DNA from: Bacillota bacterium
GTDB lineage: Bacteria > Bacillota > Clostridia > Oscillospirales > Butyricicoccaceae
Reading direction: 5' to 3'
DNA length: 7,484 nt
Assembly (NCBI GenBank): GCA_030705725.1
Contig: JAUZPW010000065.1
Coordinates: forward strand, 1-7,484
Shown here: positions 1-6,256 of the stretch, piece after piece
Layout of the letters: the number at the start of each line of letters is the position of its first letter
Position numbering within the stretch: position 1 is the first letter of the stretch
The notes under the pieces: generated by a model
What the model saw: the letters and a program-made list of their open reading frames with translations, nothing else
Database searches by the model: none
Told to the model about the DNA's origin: nothing
Program-made: the position numbers and the translations under genes

Positions 1-861
1 ATTCCCGAAATACTCGACGTCGTAATGGAAAAACGCCCGGAAAATACAAAGCCGTTTAAGATGCCCGAAATTTGCCCGGTATGCGGGGCTAAGGTCGAAA
101 AAGACCCGGACGAGGCCGCAGAACGCTGTACCGGCGCAGAATGTCCGGCGCAGCAGCTTCGCAATATAGTCCATTTCGCGTCCAGGGACGCTATGGACAT
201 CGAGGGCCTGGGAATAGCCATAGTAGAATTGCTGCTCAACGAAGGGCTTATAAAGAACGCCGCCGATGTTTATTATCTCGGCGCGCAGGAAATCGAAGCT
301 CTGCCGCGAATGGGAAAGAAATCCGCCGCGAATCTGCTGAATAATATCGAAAAATCAAAGAAAAACGACCTTAGCCGGCTTATATACGGCTTCGGCATCA
401 GAAATATAGGGCAAAAGGCTGCAAAGATTCTTGCGAGAGAGTTCGGGAATATCGACCGTCTGACGGAGGCTTCCTTCGACGAGCTGACCGAAATACGCGA
501 CATAGGCGCCGTTACGGCAGAAAGCCTGATTTCATGGCTTGCTTCCGATCAGTCGAGGCACCTTATCGGCAGGCTCCGCGACGCGGGCGTGTCTATGGTT
601 TCAAACGAGATTATAAAGGACGGGCGCTTTACAGGCCTTACGTTTGTTTTAACAGGTTCCCTTTCTAAATATACCAGGGAAGAAGCGTCGCAGATTATCG
701 AAAGCTTCGGAGGTAAAACGTCTTCGTCGGTCTCAAAGAAGACAAGCTATGTTTTGGCGGGCGGGGACGCAGGATCGAAGCTTAAAAAGGCGGAGGAACT
801 TCATGTTCCCGTCATAAGCGAAGAGAATTTTAATCAAATGATCTTACAGGAGGAACGTTAA
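1..861 (+). CDS. ligA: NAD-dependent DNA ligase LigA, C-terminal part (5' end cut by window edge)
   Basis: This is the end of bacterial LigA, which seals nicks in replication and repair using NAD+. The frame is open from base 1, and the residues before the first ATG (position 25) already fit the family (IPEILDVV before the Zn finger), so that ATG is internal and the gene starts outside the window. Counting from base 1, four cysteines at residues 25, 28, 43 and 48 (CPVC and CTGAEC) form the LigA zinc finger. Helix-hairpin-helix repeats follow at about 95-180 (for example ALPRMGKKSAANLL and IRDIGAVTAESL). A C-terminal BRCT domain occupies about 208-286, with FVLTGSL and a GGDAGSKLKKAEEL stretch typical of LigA. 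The adenylation domain and most of the OB fold lie upstream. The TAA stop touches the gatC start, so the two are probably one operon. Nothing suggests damage. Confidence 0.97.
   Translation: MPEILDVVMEKRPENTKPFKMPEICPVCGAKVEKDPDEAAERCTGAECPAQQLRNIVHFASRDAMDIEGLGIAIVELLLNEGLIKNAADVYYLGAQEIEALPRMGKKSAANLLNNIEKSKKNDLSRLIYGFGIRNIGQKAAKILAREFGNIDRLTEASFDELTEIRDIGAVTAESLISWLASDQSRHLIGRLRDAGVSMVSNEIIKDGRFTGLTFVLTGSLSKYTREEASQIIESFGGKTSSSVSKKTSYVLAGGDAGSKLKKAEELHVPVISEENFNQMILQEER
848..853 (+). promoter_or_regulatory. Ribosome binding site for gatC
   Basis: A perfect AGGAGG lies inside the last codons of ligA, 8 nt before the GTG at 862. It supports GTG as the real gatC start, directly after the ligA stop codon. 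Confidence 0.8.
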
Positions 862-1146
862 GTGGCTATTACTAAAAAGGAAATCGAGCATGTCGCAAAG
901 CTTGCAAGGCTCGATTCGAGCGGCGGTGTTTTTGATACGCTGAGCGCCGATATGCAGTCGATCGTTGCTATGGTCGACACTCTGCAGGAGCTTGACTTAA
1001 GCGCTATGGAGGATTCCGTCGACCTTTCCCGGAAAAACGTATTTCGCTCGGATGAGGTTTTAAGCTCGTTCCCGAGGGATAAAATACTTAAGAACGCGCC
1101 GTCTCAGGAAGCGGGCGGAGTAAGCGTTCCCAAAATTGTCGAATAG
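862..1146 (+). CDS. gatC: Asp/Glu-tRNA amidotransferase subunit C
   Basis: GatC is the small subunit of the GatCAB amidotransferase; it wraps around and stabilises the GatA-GatB pair. The 94-residue product has the usual family length and both conserved ends: an N-terminal VAKLARLD helix region at about residues 12-19, and a C-terminal tail of the form R-D-x-L-x-N-A-P...V-P-K-I-V-E at about 71-94. The start is GTG, supported by a strong AGGAGG 8 nt upstream and by correct length. The gene begins at the base after the ligA TAA, with no spacer, so translation may be coupled to ligA. gatA and gatB follow in the classic C-A-B order. The identification rests on sequence and on context. Confidence 0.95.
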   Translation: MAITKKEIEHVAKLARLDSSGGVFDTLSADMQSIVAMVDTLQELDLSAMEDSVDLSRKNVFRSDEVLSSFPRDKILKNAPSQEAGGVSVPKIVE

Positions 1147-1158
1147 GCGGGGTTTTAT

Positions 1159-2637
1159 ATGGATTTATATAAATATACGGCGTCCGAGCTTTCTCGGATG
1201 CTTATAAAAAAGGAAACAAGCGCGAAGGAAATTGCGGAGTCATGCTTTAAGCGAACCGACGAGGTGGAAAAAGACGTCGAAGCCTACATAACGCTTAACC
1301 GCGAGGAAGCGTTAAAGCAGGCGGAAAAAGCCGACGAACGCATTAAAAACGGCAGCGCTTCGTCTCCGCTCGACGGAATCCCCCTGGCCGTGAAGGACAA
1401 CATGTGCACCGAGGGGATCAAGACCACGTGCGCTTCGAAAATCCTTTACAATTTTATTCCGCCTTATGACGCGACGGTTGTGAAAAAAATCAAGGACGCG
1501 GGAATGGTGATAACCGGAAAGGCGAACTGCGACGAGTTTGCGATGGGCTCGAGCACCGAAACCTCGTATTATAAAAAGACCAAAAACCCGCATGATATTA
1601 CCCGTGTTCCGGGCGGCTCCTCCGGAGGCAGCGCGGCCTCCGTCGCCGCGGGAGAGGTGCCTCTCTCGGTAGGCTCCGACACCGGCGGGTCAATCAGGCA
1701 GCCTTCCTCACACTGCGGCGTGGTCGGGCTGAAGCCGACCTACGGCTCGGTGTCAAGGTACGGCCTTATCGCGTTTGCGTCGTCCCTCGACCAGATCGGC
1801 CCGTTTTCAAGGAGCATTGAGGACGCGGCGATGCTGGCCGACGTTATTTACGGGCATGATCCGCTCGACTCCACTTCGGCGCCGGACGCTAGAATCGGCG
1901 CAGGCAATTTCGCGAAAAGGCTGAATCCCGACGTTAAGGGATTGAAAATAGGGCTTCCGAAGGAATATTTCGGGCTCGGAGTTTCTGACGAGGTCAAAAG
2001 CGCCGTTATGAACGCGGTAAGTATTTACGAAAAACTGGGCGCCAAGGTCTTTGAAATATCGCTTAAGCTTGTAAAGTACGCGCTGCCCGTGTATTATATA
2101 ATTTCCTCTGCCGAGGCTTCCTCAAACCTCGCGCGTTTCGACGGAGTTAAATACGGTTACCGTTCCTCCGATTACGACGGGCTTGTCGACCTCTACGTAA
2201 AGTCGCGCAGCGAGGGTTTCGGGAAAGAGGTGCAAAGGCGCGTTATGCTCGGAACCTATGTTTTGAGCTCGGGCTATTATGACGCCTATTACAACAAAGG
2301 AAGGCTTGCCCAGCGCGCAATAAAGCAGGAATTTTCGGACGCTTTTTCGGACTGCGATCTGATTTTGACGCCCGTTACCCCGAACACAGCTTTCAGATTC
2401 GGCGAGAAATCCGGAGACCCCGTGCAGATGTATGTCGAGGATATATGCACGGTCTCTGTGAATATCGCGGGAATCCCCGCAATCGCCATGCCCTGCGGAA
2501 AAGGAGAAGGGGAGCTGCCTGTAGGCGTTCAGCTTATAGGAAAGCACTTTGACGAGCAGACGATACTGAACGCTGGGCTTGCGCTTGAAAAAGAGCTTGA
2601 TCTTAAAAATTGGGTAGCGGATGTACGAAAAGCTTGA
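1159..2637 (+). CDS. gatA: Asp/Glu-tRNA amidotransferase subunit A (glutaminase)
   Basis: GatA is the amidase-signature subunit. It releases ammonia from glutamine (or asparagine), which is channelled to GatB for amidation of Glu-tRNA(Gln) or Asp-tRNA(Asn). The 492 residues match the normal length. The Ser-cis-Ser-Lys catalytic triad is intact: Lys79 in LAVKDN, Ser154 in the PGGSSGGS loop, and Ser178 in SDTGGSIRQPS. The glycine/serine-rich amidase signature spans about 151-196. The ATG follows gatC by 12 nt, and the Shine-Dalgarno sequence is weak (a GGCGGGG-like stretch just after the gatC stop). Re-initiation after gatC may therefore help, which would suit a fixed subunit ratio. The last codons and the stop lie in the left arm of an inverted repeat (2628-2652). 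No truncation or odd residue was seen. Confidence 0.98.
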   Translation: MDLYKYTASELSRMLIKKETSAKEIAESCFKRTDEVEKDVEAYITLNREEALKQAEKADERIKNGSASSPLDGIPLAVKDNMCTEGIKTTCASKILYNFIPPYDATVVKKIKDAGMVITGKANCDEFAMGSSTETSYYKKTKNPHDITRVPGGSSGGSAASVAAGEVPLSVGSDTGGSIRQPSSHCGVVGLKPTYGSVSRYGLIAFASSLDQIGPFSRSIEDAAMLADVIYGHDPLDSTSAPDARIGAGNFAKRLNPDVKGLKIGLPKEYFGLGVSDEVKSAVMNAVSIYEKLGAKVFEISLKLVKYALPVYYIISSAEASSNLARFDGVKYGYRSSDYDGLVDLYVKSRSEGFGKEVQRRVMLGTYVLSSGYYDAYYNKGRLAQRAIKQEFSDAFSDCDLILTPVTPNTAFRFGEKSGDPVQMYVEDICTVSVNIAGIPAIAMPCGKGEGELPVGVQLIGKHFDEQTILNAGLALEKELDLKNWVADVRKA

Positions 2638-2652
2638 ATAAAACAAGCTTTT
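2628..2652 (+). other. Inverted repeat spanning the gatA stop codon
   Basis: AAAAGCTTG (2628-2636) and CAAGCTTTT (2644-2652) form a perfect 9-bp stem with a 7-nt loop, overlapping the gatA TGA. The stem is AT-rich with only three G-C pairs. No T tract follows beyond the four T in the stem itself, so it is at best a weak terminator. It more likely forms a local mRNA structure between gatA and gatB. The gatB ribosome binding site (about 2657-2663) lies outside the stem. The repeat is plainly visible; any function is inference. Confidence 0.5.
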
Positions 2653-2674
2653 ATGTGAAAGGAATGGTCAAAGA

Positions 2675-4102
2675 ATGAAATACGAACCTGTTATAGGGCT
2701 TGAGGTTCACGCCGAGCTTAAAACAAAATCGAAAATTTTCTGTTCCTGCAGCGCGTCCTTCGGCGGCGATATAAACACGCACGTGTGCCCGGTTTGCAGC
2801 GGCATGCCGGGCAGCCTGCCTGTACTTAATAAAAAAGTGGTAGAATACGCCGTGCGCATGGGGCTTGCGACAAACTGCGATATAAGCGCGGTGTCGGTCA
2901 TGGCGCGGAAAAATTATTTTTATCCCGATCTTCCGAAGGCTTATCAGATTTCGCAGTTCGACAAGCCGCTTTGCCAAAACGGCCGCGTTGATTTTGAGGT
3001 TGACGGGGAGCCTAAAAGCGTCAGGCTTACGCGCATCCATATCGAGGAGGATGCCGGAAAGCTTCTGCACGAGGCGTCCGCCGACGAATCGCTTATCGAC
3101 TTTAACCGCTGTGGAGTTCCGCTTATCGAGATGGTAACGGAGCCGGATATCCGCTCGTCCGCGGAAGCGAAGGCTTTTCTGGAGCATATAAAAACCACGC
3201 TGTCATATCTCGATATATGCGACTGCAAAATGGAGGAAGGCTCGATCCGCTGCGACGTAAACGTCTCCGTGCGCCCGGAGGGCAGCAGGGAATTCGGCAC
3301 GCGCGTTGAAATGAAAAACATAAACACGTTTTCGGGCGCTGTCAGGGCCATCGATTACGAGGTCAGCCGCCAGACGGAGCTCTTGTTCGAAGGCGGGACG
3401 GTCGAGCAGGAAACGAGACGCTGGGACGATATAAAGCTTGAAAACTATACAATGCGCACAAAAGAGGACGCCCAGGACTACCGTTATTTTCCGGACCCGG
3501 ACCTTCTGCCGATTGAAGTGACGGACGAGTGGGTGGAATCGATCAGAGAAAGCCTGCCGGAGCTGCCGCTTTCAAAGCTCAGACGCTATATCGGGGATTA
3601 CGGAATACCGGAAAAGGACGCCCGGCTTATCGCTGAAAATAAATCGAGAGCTGATTTCCTGGACAAATGCGAAAAGCTTGGGGCAGACGCCAAAACGGTA
3701 ACTAACTGGCTTTTGGGCGACATTGCGAAGCTACAGAACGACTCCGGAAAAGAACTTGAGGAATCCGGGCTGACGCCGGCGGGGCTTTGCGCGCTTCTGG
3801 AGCTTATCGGCTCCGGCAAAATAAGCGGCACAGCCGGGAAAAAGGTGCTCGGCGTTATATTCGACGAAGGCGGCGACCCGCTTAAAATTATAGAGAAGCT
3901 CGGGCTATATCAGATGAGCGGTCAAGACGAGATAAAGAGCATTATTGAGGCGGTTATTAAGGAAAACGAAAAATCCGTCGCCGATTATAAAAAAGGAAAG
4001 CAGACGGCTTTCGGTTACCTTATCGGGCAGTGCATGAAGGCTTCTAAGGGCAAGGCAAACCCGCAGGTGGTAAATAAGCTGCTTAAAGAGATACTTGACT
4101 GA
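2675..4102 (+). CDS. gatB: Asp/Glu-tRNA amidotransferase subunit B
   Basis: GatB binds the misacylated tRNA, activates the glutamyl or aspartyl group with ATP, and transfers ammonia received from GatA. The 475 residues are the usual length. The product opens with the family's Y-E-P-V-I-G-L-E-V-H-A-E-L. It carries a CxC...CPVC set of cysteines at 23, 25, 38 and 41, which fits the zinc-binding form of GatB. The core has FNRCGVPLIEMVTEPD at about 143-158, the signature ICDCKMEEGSIRCD at 181-194, and DYRYFPDPDLLP at 268-279. The C-terminal tRNA-binding tail ends with a conserved G-K-A-N-P-x-x-V region at about 459-466. A GAAAGGA stretch about 11 nt upstream is the likely ribosome binding site. 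The gene ends the gat operon; a strong terminator lies 28 nt past its stop. Confidence 0.98.
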   Translation: MKYEPVIGLEVHAELKTKSKIFCSCSASFGGDINTHVCPVCSGMPGSLPVLNKKVVEYAVRMGLATNCDISAVSVMARKNYFYPDLPKAYQISQFDKPLCQNGRVDFEVDGEPKSVRLTRIHIEEDAGKLLHEASADESLIDFNRCGVPLIEMVTEPDIRSSAEAKAFLEHIKTTLSYLDICDCKMEEGSIRCDVNVSVRPEGSREFGTRVEMKNINTFSGAVRAIDYEVSRQTELLFEGGTVEQETRRWDDIKLENYTMRTKEDAQDYRYFPDPDLLPIEVTDEWVESIRESLPELPLSKLRRYIGDYGIPEKDARLIAENKSRADFLDKCEKLGADAKTVTNWLLGDIAKLQNDSGKELEESGLTPAGLCALLELIGSGKISGTAGKKVLGVIFDEGGDPLKIIEKLGLYQMSGQDEIKSIIEAVIKENEKSVADYKKGKQTAFGYLIGQCMKASKGKANPQVVNKLLKEILD

Positions 4103-4130
4103 CCCTAAACAAAAAAATATTAAATGCTTG

Positions 4131-4163
4131 TAATGCAGAGGTGATACTCTGCATTATTTTTTT
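4131..4163 (+). terminator. Intrinsic terminator after gatB
   Basis: TAATGCAGAG (4131-4140) pairs perfectly with CTCTGCATTA (4147-4156) around a 6-nt loop, GTGATA, and seven T follow (4157-4163). This is a textbook rho-independent terminator in the + direction. It closes the ligA/gat transcription unit and separates it from the sporulation operon. In the reverse direction no T tract directly follows the stem, so it is probably one-way. Confidence 0.92.
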
Positions 4164-4165
4164 GC

Positions 4166-4195
4166 GTTCTAAAAAAGGACAAAGCCTCATAAATT
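4166..4195 (+). promoter_or_regulatory. Candidate sigma-E-type promoter for the spoIIIA operon
   Basis: CATAAATT at 4188-4195 differs from the sigma-E -10 consensus CATACAnT at one defined base. At the usual 13-14 nt spacing, the -35 region (about 4166-4174, TTCTAAAA-like) matches the consensus poorly. It would give a leader of about 20 nt before the spoIIIAA ATG. In Bacillus subtilis spoIIIA is transcribed by sigma-E in the mother cell, so a promoter is expected here. The exact site is a guess from one good element. Confidence 0.35.
4175..4184 (+). promoter_or_regulatory. SpoIIID-like binding motif, copy 1
   Basis: AAGGACAAAG matches the published SpoIIID consensus WWRRACARNY at 9 of 10 positions (the last base is G). 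It lies between the candidate -35 and -10 elements, a place suited to a repressor. SpoIIID is a mother-cell regulator known to act on many sigma-E genes. The motif is short and similar strings occur in coding DNA, so confidence is low. Confidence 0.35.
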
Positions 4196-4203
4196 AAGGC
4201 TGT

Positions 4204-4210
4204 GAGGTGA
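4204..4210 (+). promoter_or_regulatory. Ribosome binding site for spoIIIAA
   Basis: GAGGTGA closely matches the full Shine-Dalgarno sequence and lies 9 nt before the ATG at 4220. It favours that ATG as the start of spoIIIAA. Confidence 0.8.
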
Positions 4211-4219
4211 AGGACAATT
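4210..4219 (+). promoter_or_regulatory. SpoIIID-like binding motif, copy 2
   Basis: AAGGACAATT matches the SpoIIID consensus WWRRACARNY at all 10 positions. It repeats the AAGGACAA core of copy 1 exactly 35 nt downstream. It touches the end of the ribosome binding site and the spoIIIAA start codon, so part of the match may reflect translation signals instead. Confidence 0.4.
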
Positions 4220-5134
4220 ATGCATGAGATACCGCTTGACTCCGCGGCGGAAGTGCTCCCCCCGGCTTACAGGGAGGCGCTTTCTCTGATTGGTCCGAAG
4301 CATCTGACCGATATATCCGAATTAAGGCTCCGAACCGGCAGGGCGTTCTCGGCGCTTTGCCCGGACGGTGAAATAAAGGTAATCGGAATGGACGGCGAAG
4401 AGATCATTGCAAGCCGCGACGACATTCTTTATGTTATGGATCGCGCGACAAGGTCCTCGGTTCACTCGTATCAGAACTCGATAAAAAACGGCTTTGTAAC
4501 TATTCAGGGAGGGCACCGTGTCGGCATTTGCGGAACGGCGGTCATAAACAACGGAAATGTCGAGGGCTTCCGCGATTTTTCTTCTCTGGCTATCCGGGTT
4601 GCTAAAGAAATAAAGGGCGCAGCCGCACGGGTACTTGACGAGATGGAGGAAGTAGACGGGATTTGCGGAACGCTTATAGTATCTCCTCCCGGCGGCGGCA
4701 AAACCACGCTCTTAAGGGATATGATCCGTATATTGTCAAAAAAATACAGGGTGGGCGTGGCCGACGAGAGATCCGAGCTCGCGGGTACTTTCCGGGGCGG
4801 CCCGCAATTTGACCTCGGCGAGAAATGCGATGTTGTCGATTCCTGCCCGAAAGCGCTCGCGATCATGCTGCTTTTGAGGGCGATGAACCCCGAGATTATA
4901 GCTGTGGACGAAATCACGGCTAAGGAAGACGCGGATGCCCTGCTCGGAGCGCTGCACTGCGGCGTAACGCTTTTAGCCACAGCTCACGCGGACAACGTTA
5001 GGGACCTTGACGGCAAACCAATGTACAGGGCCCTGCTTGCTTCGGGCGCTTTCAAAAATCTGATTTTTATAAGGAGGAAGGGCAAGGAGCGCCTGTATGA
5101 ACTCGTTAAAGTGAAGGAAGGACAGTATGTTTAA
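4220..5134 (+). CDS. spoIIIAA: Stage III sporulation protein AA (ATPase)
   Basis: SpoIIIAA is a mother-cell cytoplasmic ATPase related to the motor proteins of type II/IV secretion and type IV pili. It is thought to power the SpoIIIA-SpoIIQ channel complex. The 304 residues are close to the Bacillus length (about 307). Walker A is visible as PPGGGKTT at 156-163 (Lys161), and a Walker B-like IIAVDE at 226-231 (Asp230, Glu231). A TAHA motif at 254-257 resembles the His box of this ATPase class. The N-terminal part (about 1-145) is soluble and carries the family-like VHSYQNSIKNGFVTIQGGHRVG stretch near 81-102, described here by its key HSYQ and GGHR residues. No membrane segment is seen. The start is supported by GAGGTGA 9 nt upstream. 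The gene overlaps spoIIIAB by 8 nt. Confidence 0.97.
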   Translation: MHEIPLDSAAEVLPPAYREALSLIGPKHLTDISELRLRTGRAFSALCPDGEIKVIGMDGEEIIASRDDILYVMDRATRSSVHSYQNSIKNGFVTIQGGHRVGICGTAVINNGNVEGFRDFSSLAIRVAKEIKGAAARVLDEMEEVDGICGTLIVSPPGGGKTTLLRDMIRILSKKYRVGVADERSELAGTFRGGPQFDLGEKCDVVDSCPKALAIMLLLRAMNPEIIAVDEITAKEDADALLGALHCGVTLLATAHADNVRDLDGKPMYRALLASGAFKNLIFIRRKGKERLYELVKVKEGQYV

Positions 5135-5639
5135 GTTTGTGGGAGCCGCTTTCGTAATAGCGGCGGGATGGCTTGCCGGAAGCCTGCTTGAAAGAAATGT
5201 GACTGAGCGCATAGGCGCTCTCTCAAGCATTATCCCTGCGCTTTCGATACTGAAAGCCGAGATAGAAAACCTCATGACCCCGATCCCGGAAGCATTTGAG
5301 GCTCTTTCGGACAGCGCGTCTTATCCGGCGTCGGGAATTTTCTCGGGAACCTGCGCCTTGATGAACGACGGGGAGTCTTTTGCGGATGCTTTTTCCGAGA
5401 TAATCCGGGACAACAGCCAAAGATACGGCCTTTTTGACGAGGACGCCGCAGTTTTGACGGAGCTTGCGCCGGTTTTGGGCCGATACAGCGCGGCCGAGCA
5501 GGCGGCAAGGCTCAGCCAGGCGGTTTACCGTCTGCAGGAGCAGCTTAACAAAGCTTACGCCGAGCATAAGAAAAACGGGAAGCTATATAAGACTATGGGG
5601 CTGATGCTGGGCTTTTTGCTCGTCATAGTCACGTTATAG
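5127..5639 (+). CDS. spoIIIAB: Stage III sporulation protein AB
   Basis: SpoIIIAB is a membrane component of the mother-cell side of the SpoIIIA-SpoIIQ complex and is related to GspF-type platform proteins of type II secretion. The 170 residues match the usual size (about 171). A hydrophobic segment near 3-21 anchors the N-terminus, and a second at about 156-170 ends the protein. Between them lies a mostly helical soluble region with alternating charges (about 25-150). The tail K-L-Y-K-T-M-G-L-M-L-G-F is typical of the family. The ATG lies inside the end of spoIIIAA (8-nt overlap) and has an AAGGAAGG ribosome binding site a few bases upstream. Translation is probably coupled to spoIIIAA but also able to start alone. 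Confidence 0.95.
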   Translation: MFKFVGAAFVIAAGWLAGSLLERNVTERIGALSSIIPALSILKAEIENLMTPIPEAFEALSDSASYPASGIFSGTCALMNDGESFADAFSEIIRDNSQRYGLFDEDAAVLTELAPVLGRYSAAEQAARLSQAVYRLQEQLNKAYAEHKKNGKLYKTMGLMLGFLLVIVTL

Positions 5640-5649
5640 GAGGAATTTT

Positions 5650-5844
5650 ATGCAGGTGGATTTGATTTTTAAGGTTGCGGCAATCGGGATAGTCGTAGCG
5701 GTGCTGAATCAGCTGCTTATACGTTCCGGGAGGGAAGAACAGGCGCTTATGACCACGCTCGCCGGGCTTATCGTAGTCCTTATGATACTGCTTCAGCAGA
5801 TTAACCAGCTATTCAGCTACATAAAGACCGTGTTTGGGTTCTGA
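5650..5844 (+). CDS. spoIIIAC: Stage III sporulation protein AC
   Basis: SpoIIIAC is a very small integral membrane protein of the SpoIIIA complex; its precise role is not known. The 64 residues are near the family's size (about 68). Two membrane segments are clear, at about 5-24 and 34-60, joined by a short charged loop RSGREEQ. The loop plus the following hydrophobic ALMTTLAGLIVVL stretch is characteristic of the family. A strong AGGAGGA (5638-5644) overlaps the spoIIIAB stop and sits 5 nt before the ATG, so this gene has its own ribosome binding site. spoIIIAD starts 2 nt after its stop. The identity rests on sequence and on position between spoIIIAB and spoIIIAD. Confidence 0.95.
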   Translation: MQVDLIFKVAAIGIVVAVLNQLLIRSGREEQALMTTLAGLIVVLMILLQQINQLFSYIKTVFGF

Positions 5845-5846
5845 TT

Positions 5847-6239
5847 ATGGATAGCCTGATTAAGCTGATACCGTTTTCGGTGGTCGTGGCGCTTATAACG
5901 CTGACGGTAAAAAAGGACAATCCCCAAATTGCTCTTTTGATATCGGTTTCGGCCGTTTTGGTTTTGCTTTTGGCGCTGTTGCAGCAAATGCAGACAGTTT
6001 CCGGTTTTCTGGAGGAAATTTACCGCTATTCGGAGCTGTCGGAAGACACTTTCTCCCCATTGCTTAAAATCGTGGGGGTTTCCGTAGTAACGGGAATATC
6101 GTCTCAGCTGTGCCGCGACGCCAACGAAAATGCTCTTGCATACGCTGCCGAGCTCTTAGGGGTTATTGCGGCGGTCATAATCGCGATACCTCTTTTCACC
6201 AGGGTATTGTCTATAATCATTTCTTTGGCGAATATATGA
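5847..6239 (+). CDS. spoIIIAD: Stage III sporulation protein AD
   Basis: SpoIIIAD is an integral membrane protein of the mother-cell part of the SpoIIIA channel complex. The 130 residues are close to the typical 133. About four hydrophobic segments can be seen: 5-21, 28-46, 72-89 and 100-127. The stretch SQLCRDANENALAYAAELLG at 86-105 is the family's most recognisable part. The ATG lies 2 nt after the spoIIIAC stop. No convincing Shine-Dalgarno sequence precedes it (the upstream bases read GTGTTTGGGTTCTGATT), so translation probably depends on ribosomes finishing spoIIIAC. The stop codon overlaps a possible upstream ATG of spoIIIAE (ATGA at 6236-6239). Confidence 0.95.
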   Translation: MDSLIKLIPFSVVVALITLTVKKDNPQIALLISVSAVLVLLLALLQQMQTVSGFLEEIYRYSELSEDTFSPLLKIVGVSVVTGISSQLCRDANENALAYAAELLGVIAAVIIAIPLFTRVLSIIISLANI

Positions 6240-6245
6240 AAATCC

Positions 6246-6249
6246 GGAG
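6246..6249 (+). promoter_or_regulatory. Ribosome binding site for spoIIIAE
   Basis: GGAG lies 7 nt before the ATG at 6257. It favours this start over the in-frame ATG at 6236, which overlaps the spoIIIAD stop and has no such site. Confidence 0.6.
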
Positions 6250-6256
6250 AATAGAA

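Noticed and set aside
25..27. ATG at 25 as the ligA start
   Set aside because: The frame is open to base 1 and the upstream residues fit LigA, so the gene begins outside the window; a ligase starting here would lack its catalytic domain.
2122..3351. Long open frames on the - strand opposite gatA and gatB (for example 2122-2646, 2651-3187 and 2944-3351)
   Set aside because: They lie opposite genes with intact catalytic motifs, show no recognisable domain, and have low-complexity Ser/Arg/Pro-rich composition typical of antisense shadows.
4122..4150. GATACTCT as an alternative sigma-E -10 element
   Set aside because: It lies inside the terminator hairpin and a transcript from it would begin at the T tract; the partial match is better explained by the terminator stem.
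4111..4163. The terminator acting in both directions, using the A tract at 4111-4117
   Set aside because: The A tract is separated from the stem by 13 nt, so no U tract would directly follow the hairpin on the - strand, and no - strand gene ends here.
4504..4980. A 158-residue open frame on the - strand opposite spoIIIAA
   Set aside because: It is Ser/Pro-rich with no domain, and lies fully inside the ATPase gene whose Walker motifs are intact on the + strand.
6110..6256. A longer version of spoIIIAE starting at 6110
   Set aside because: It would overlap spoIIIAD by 130 nt with an Arg/Cys-rich non-membrane N-terminus unlike the family; the signal peptide starts at 6257.
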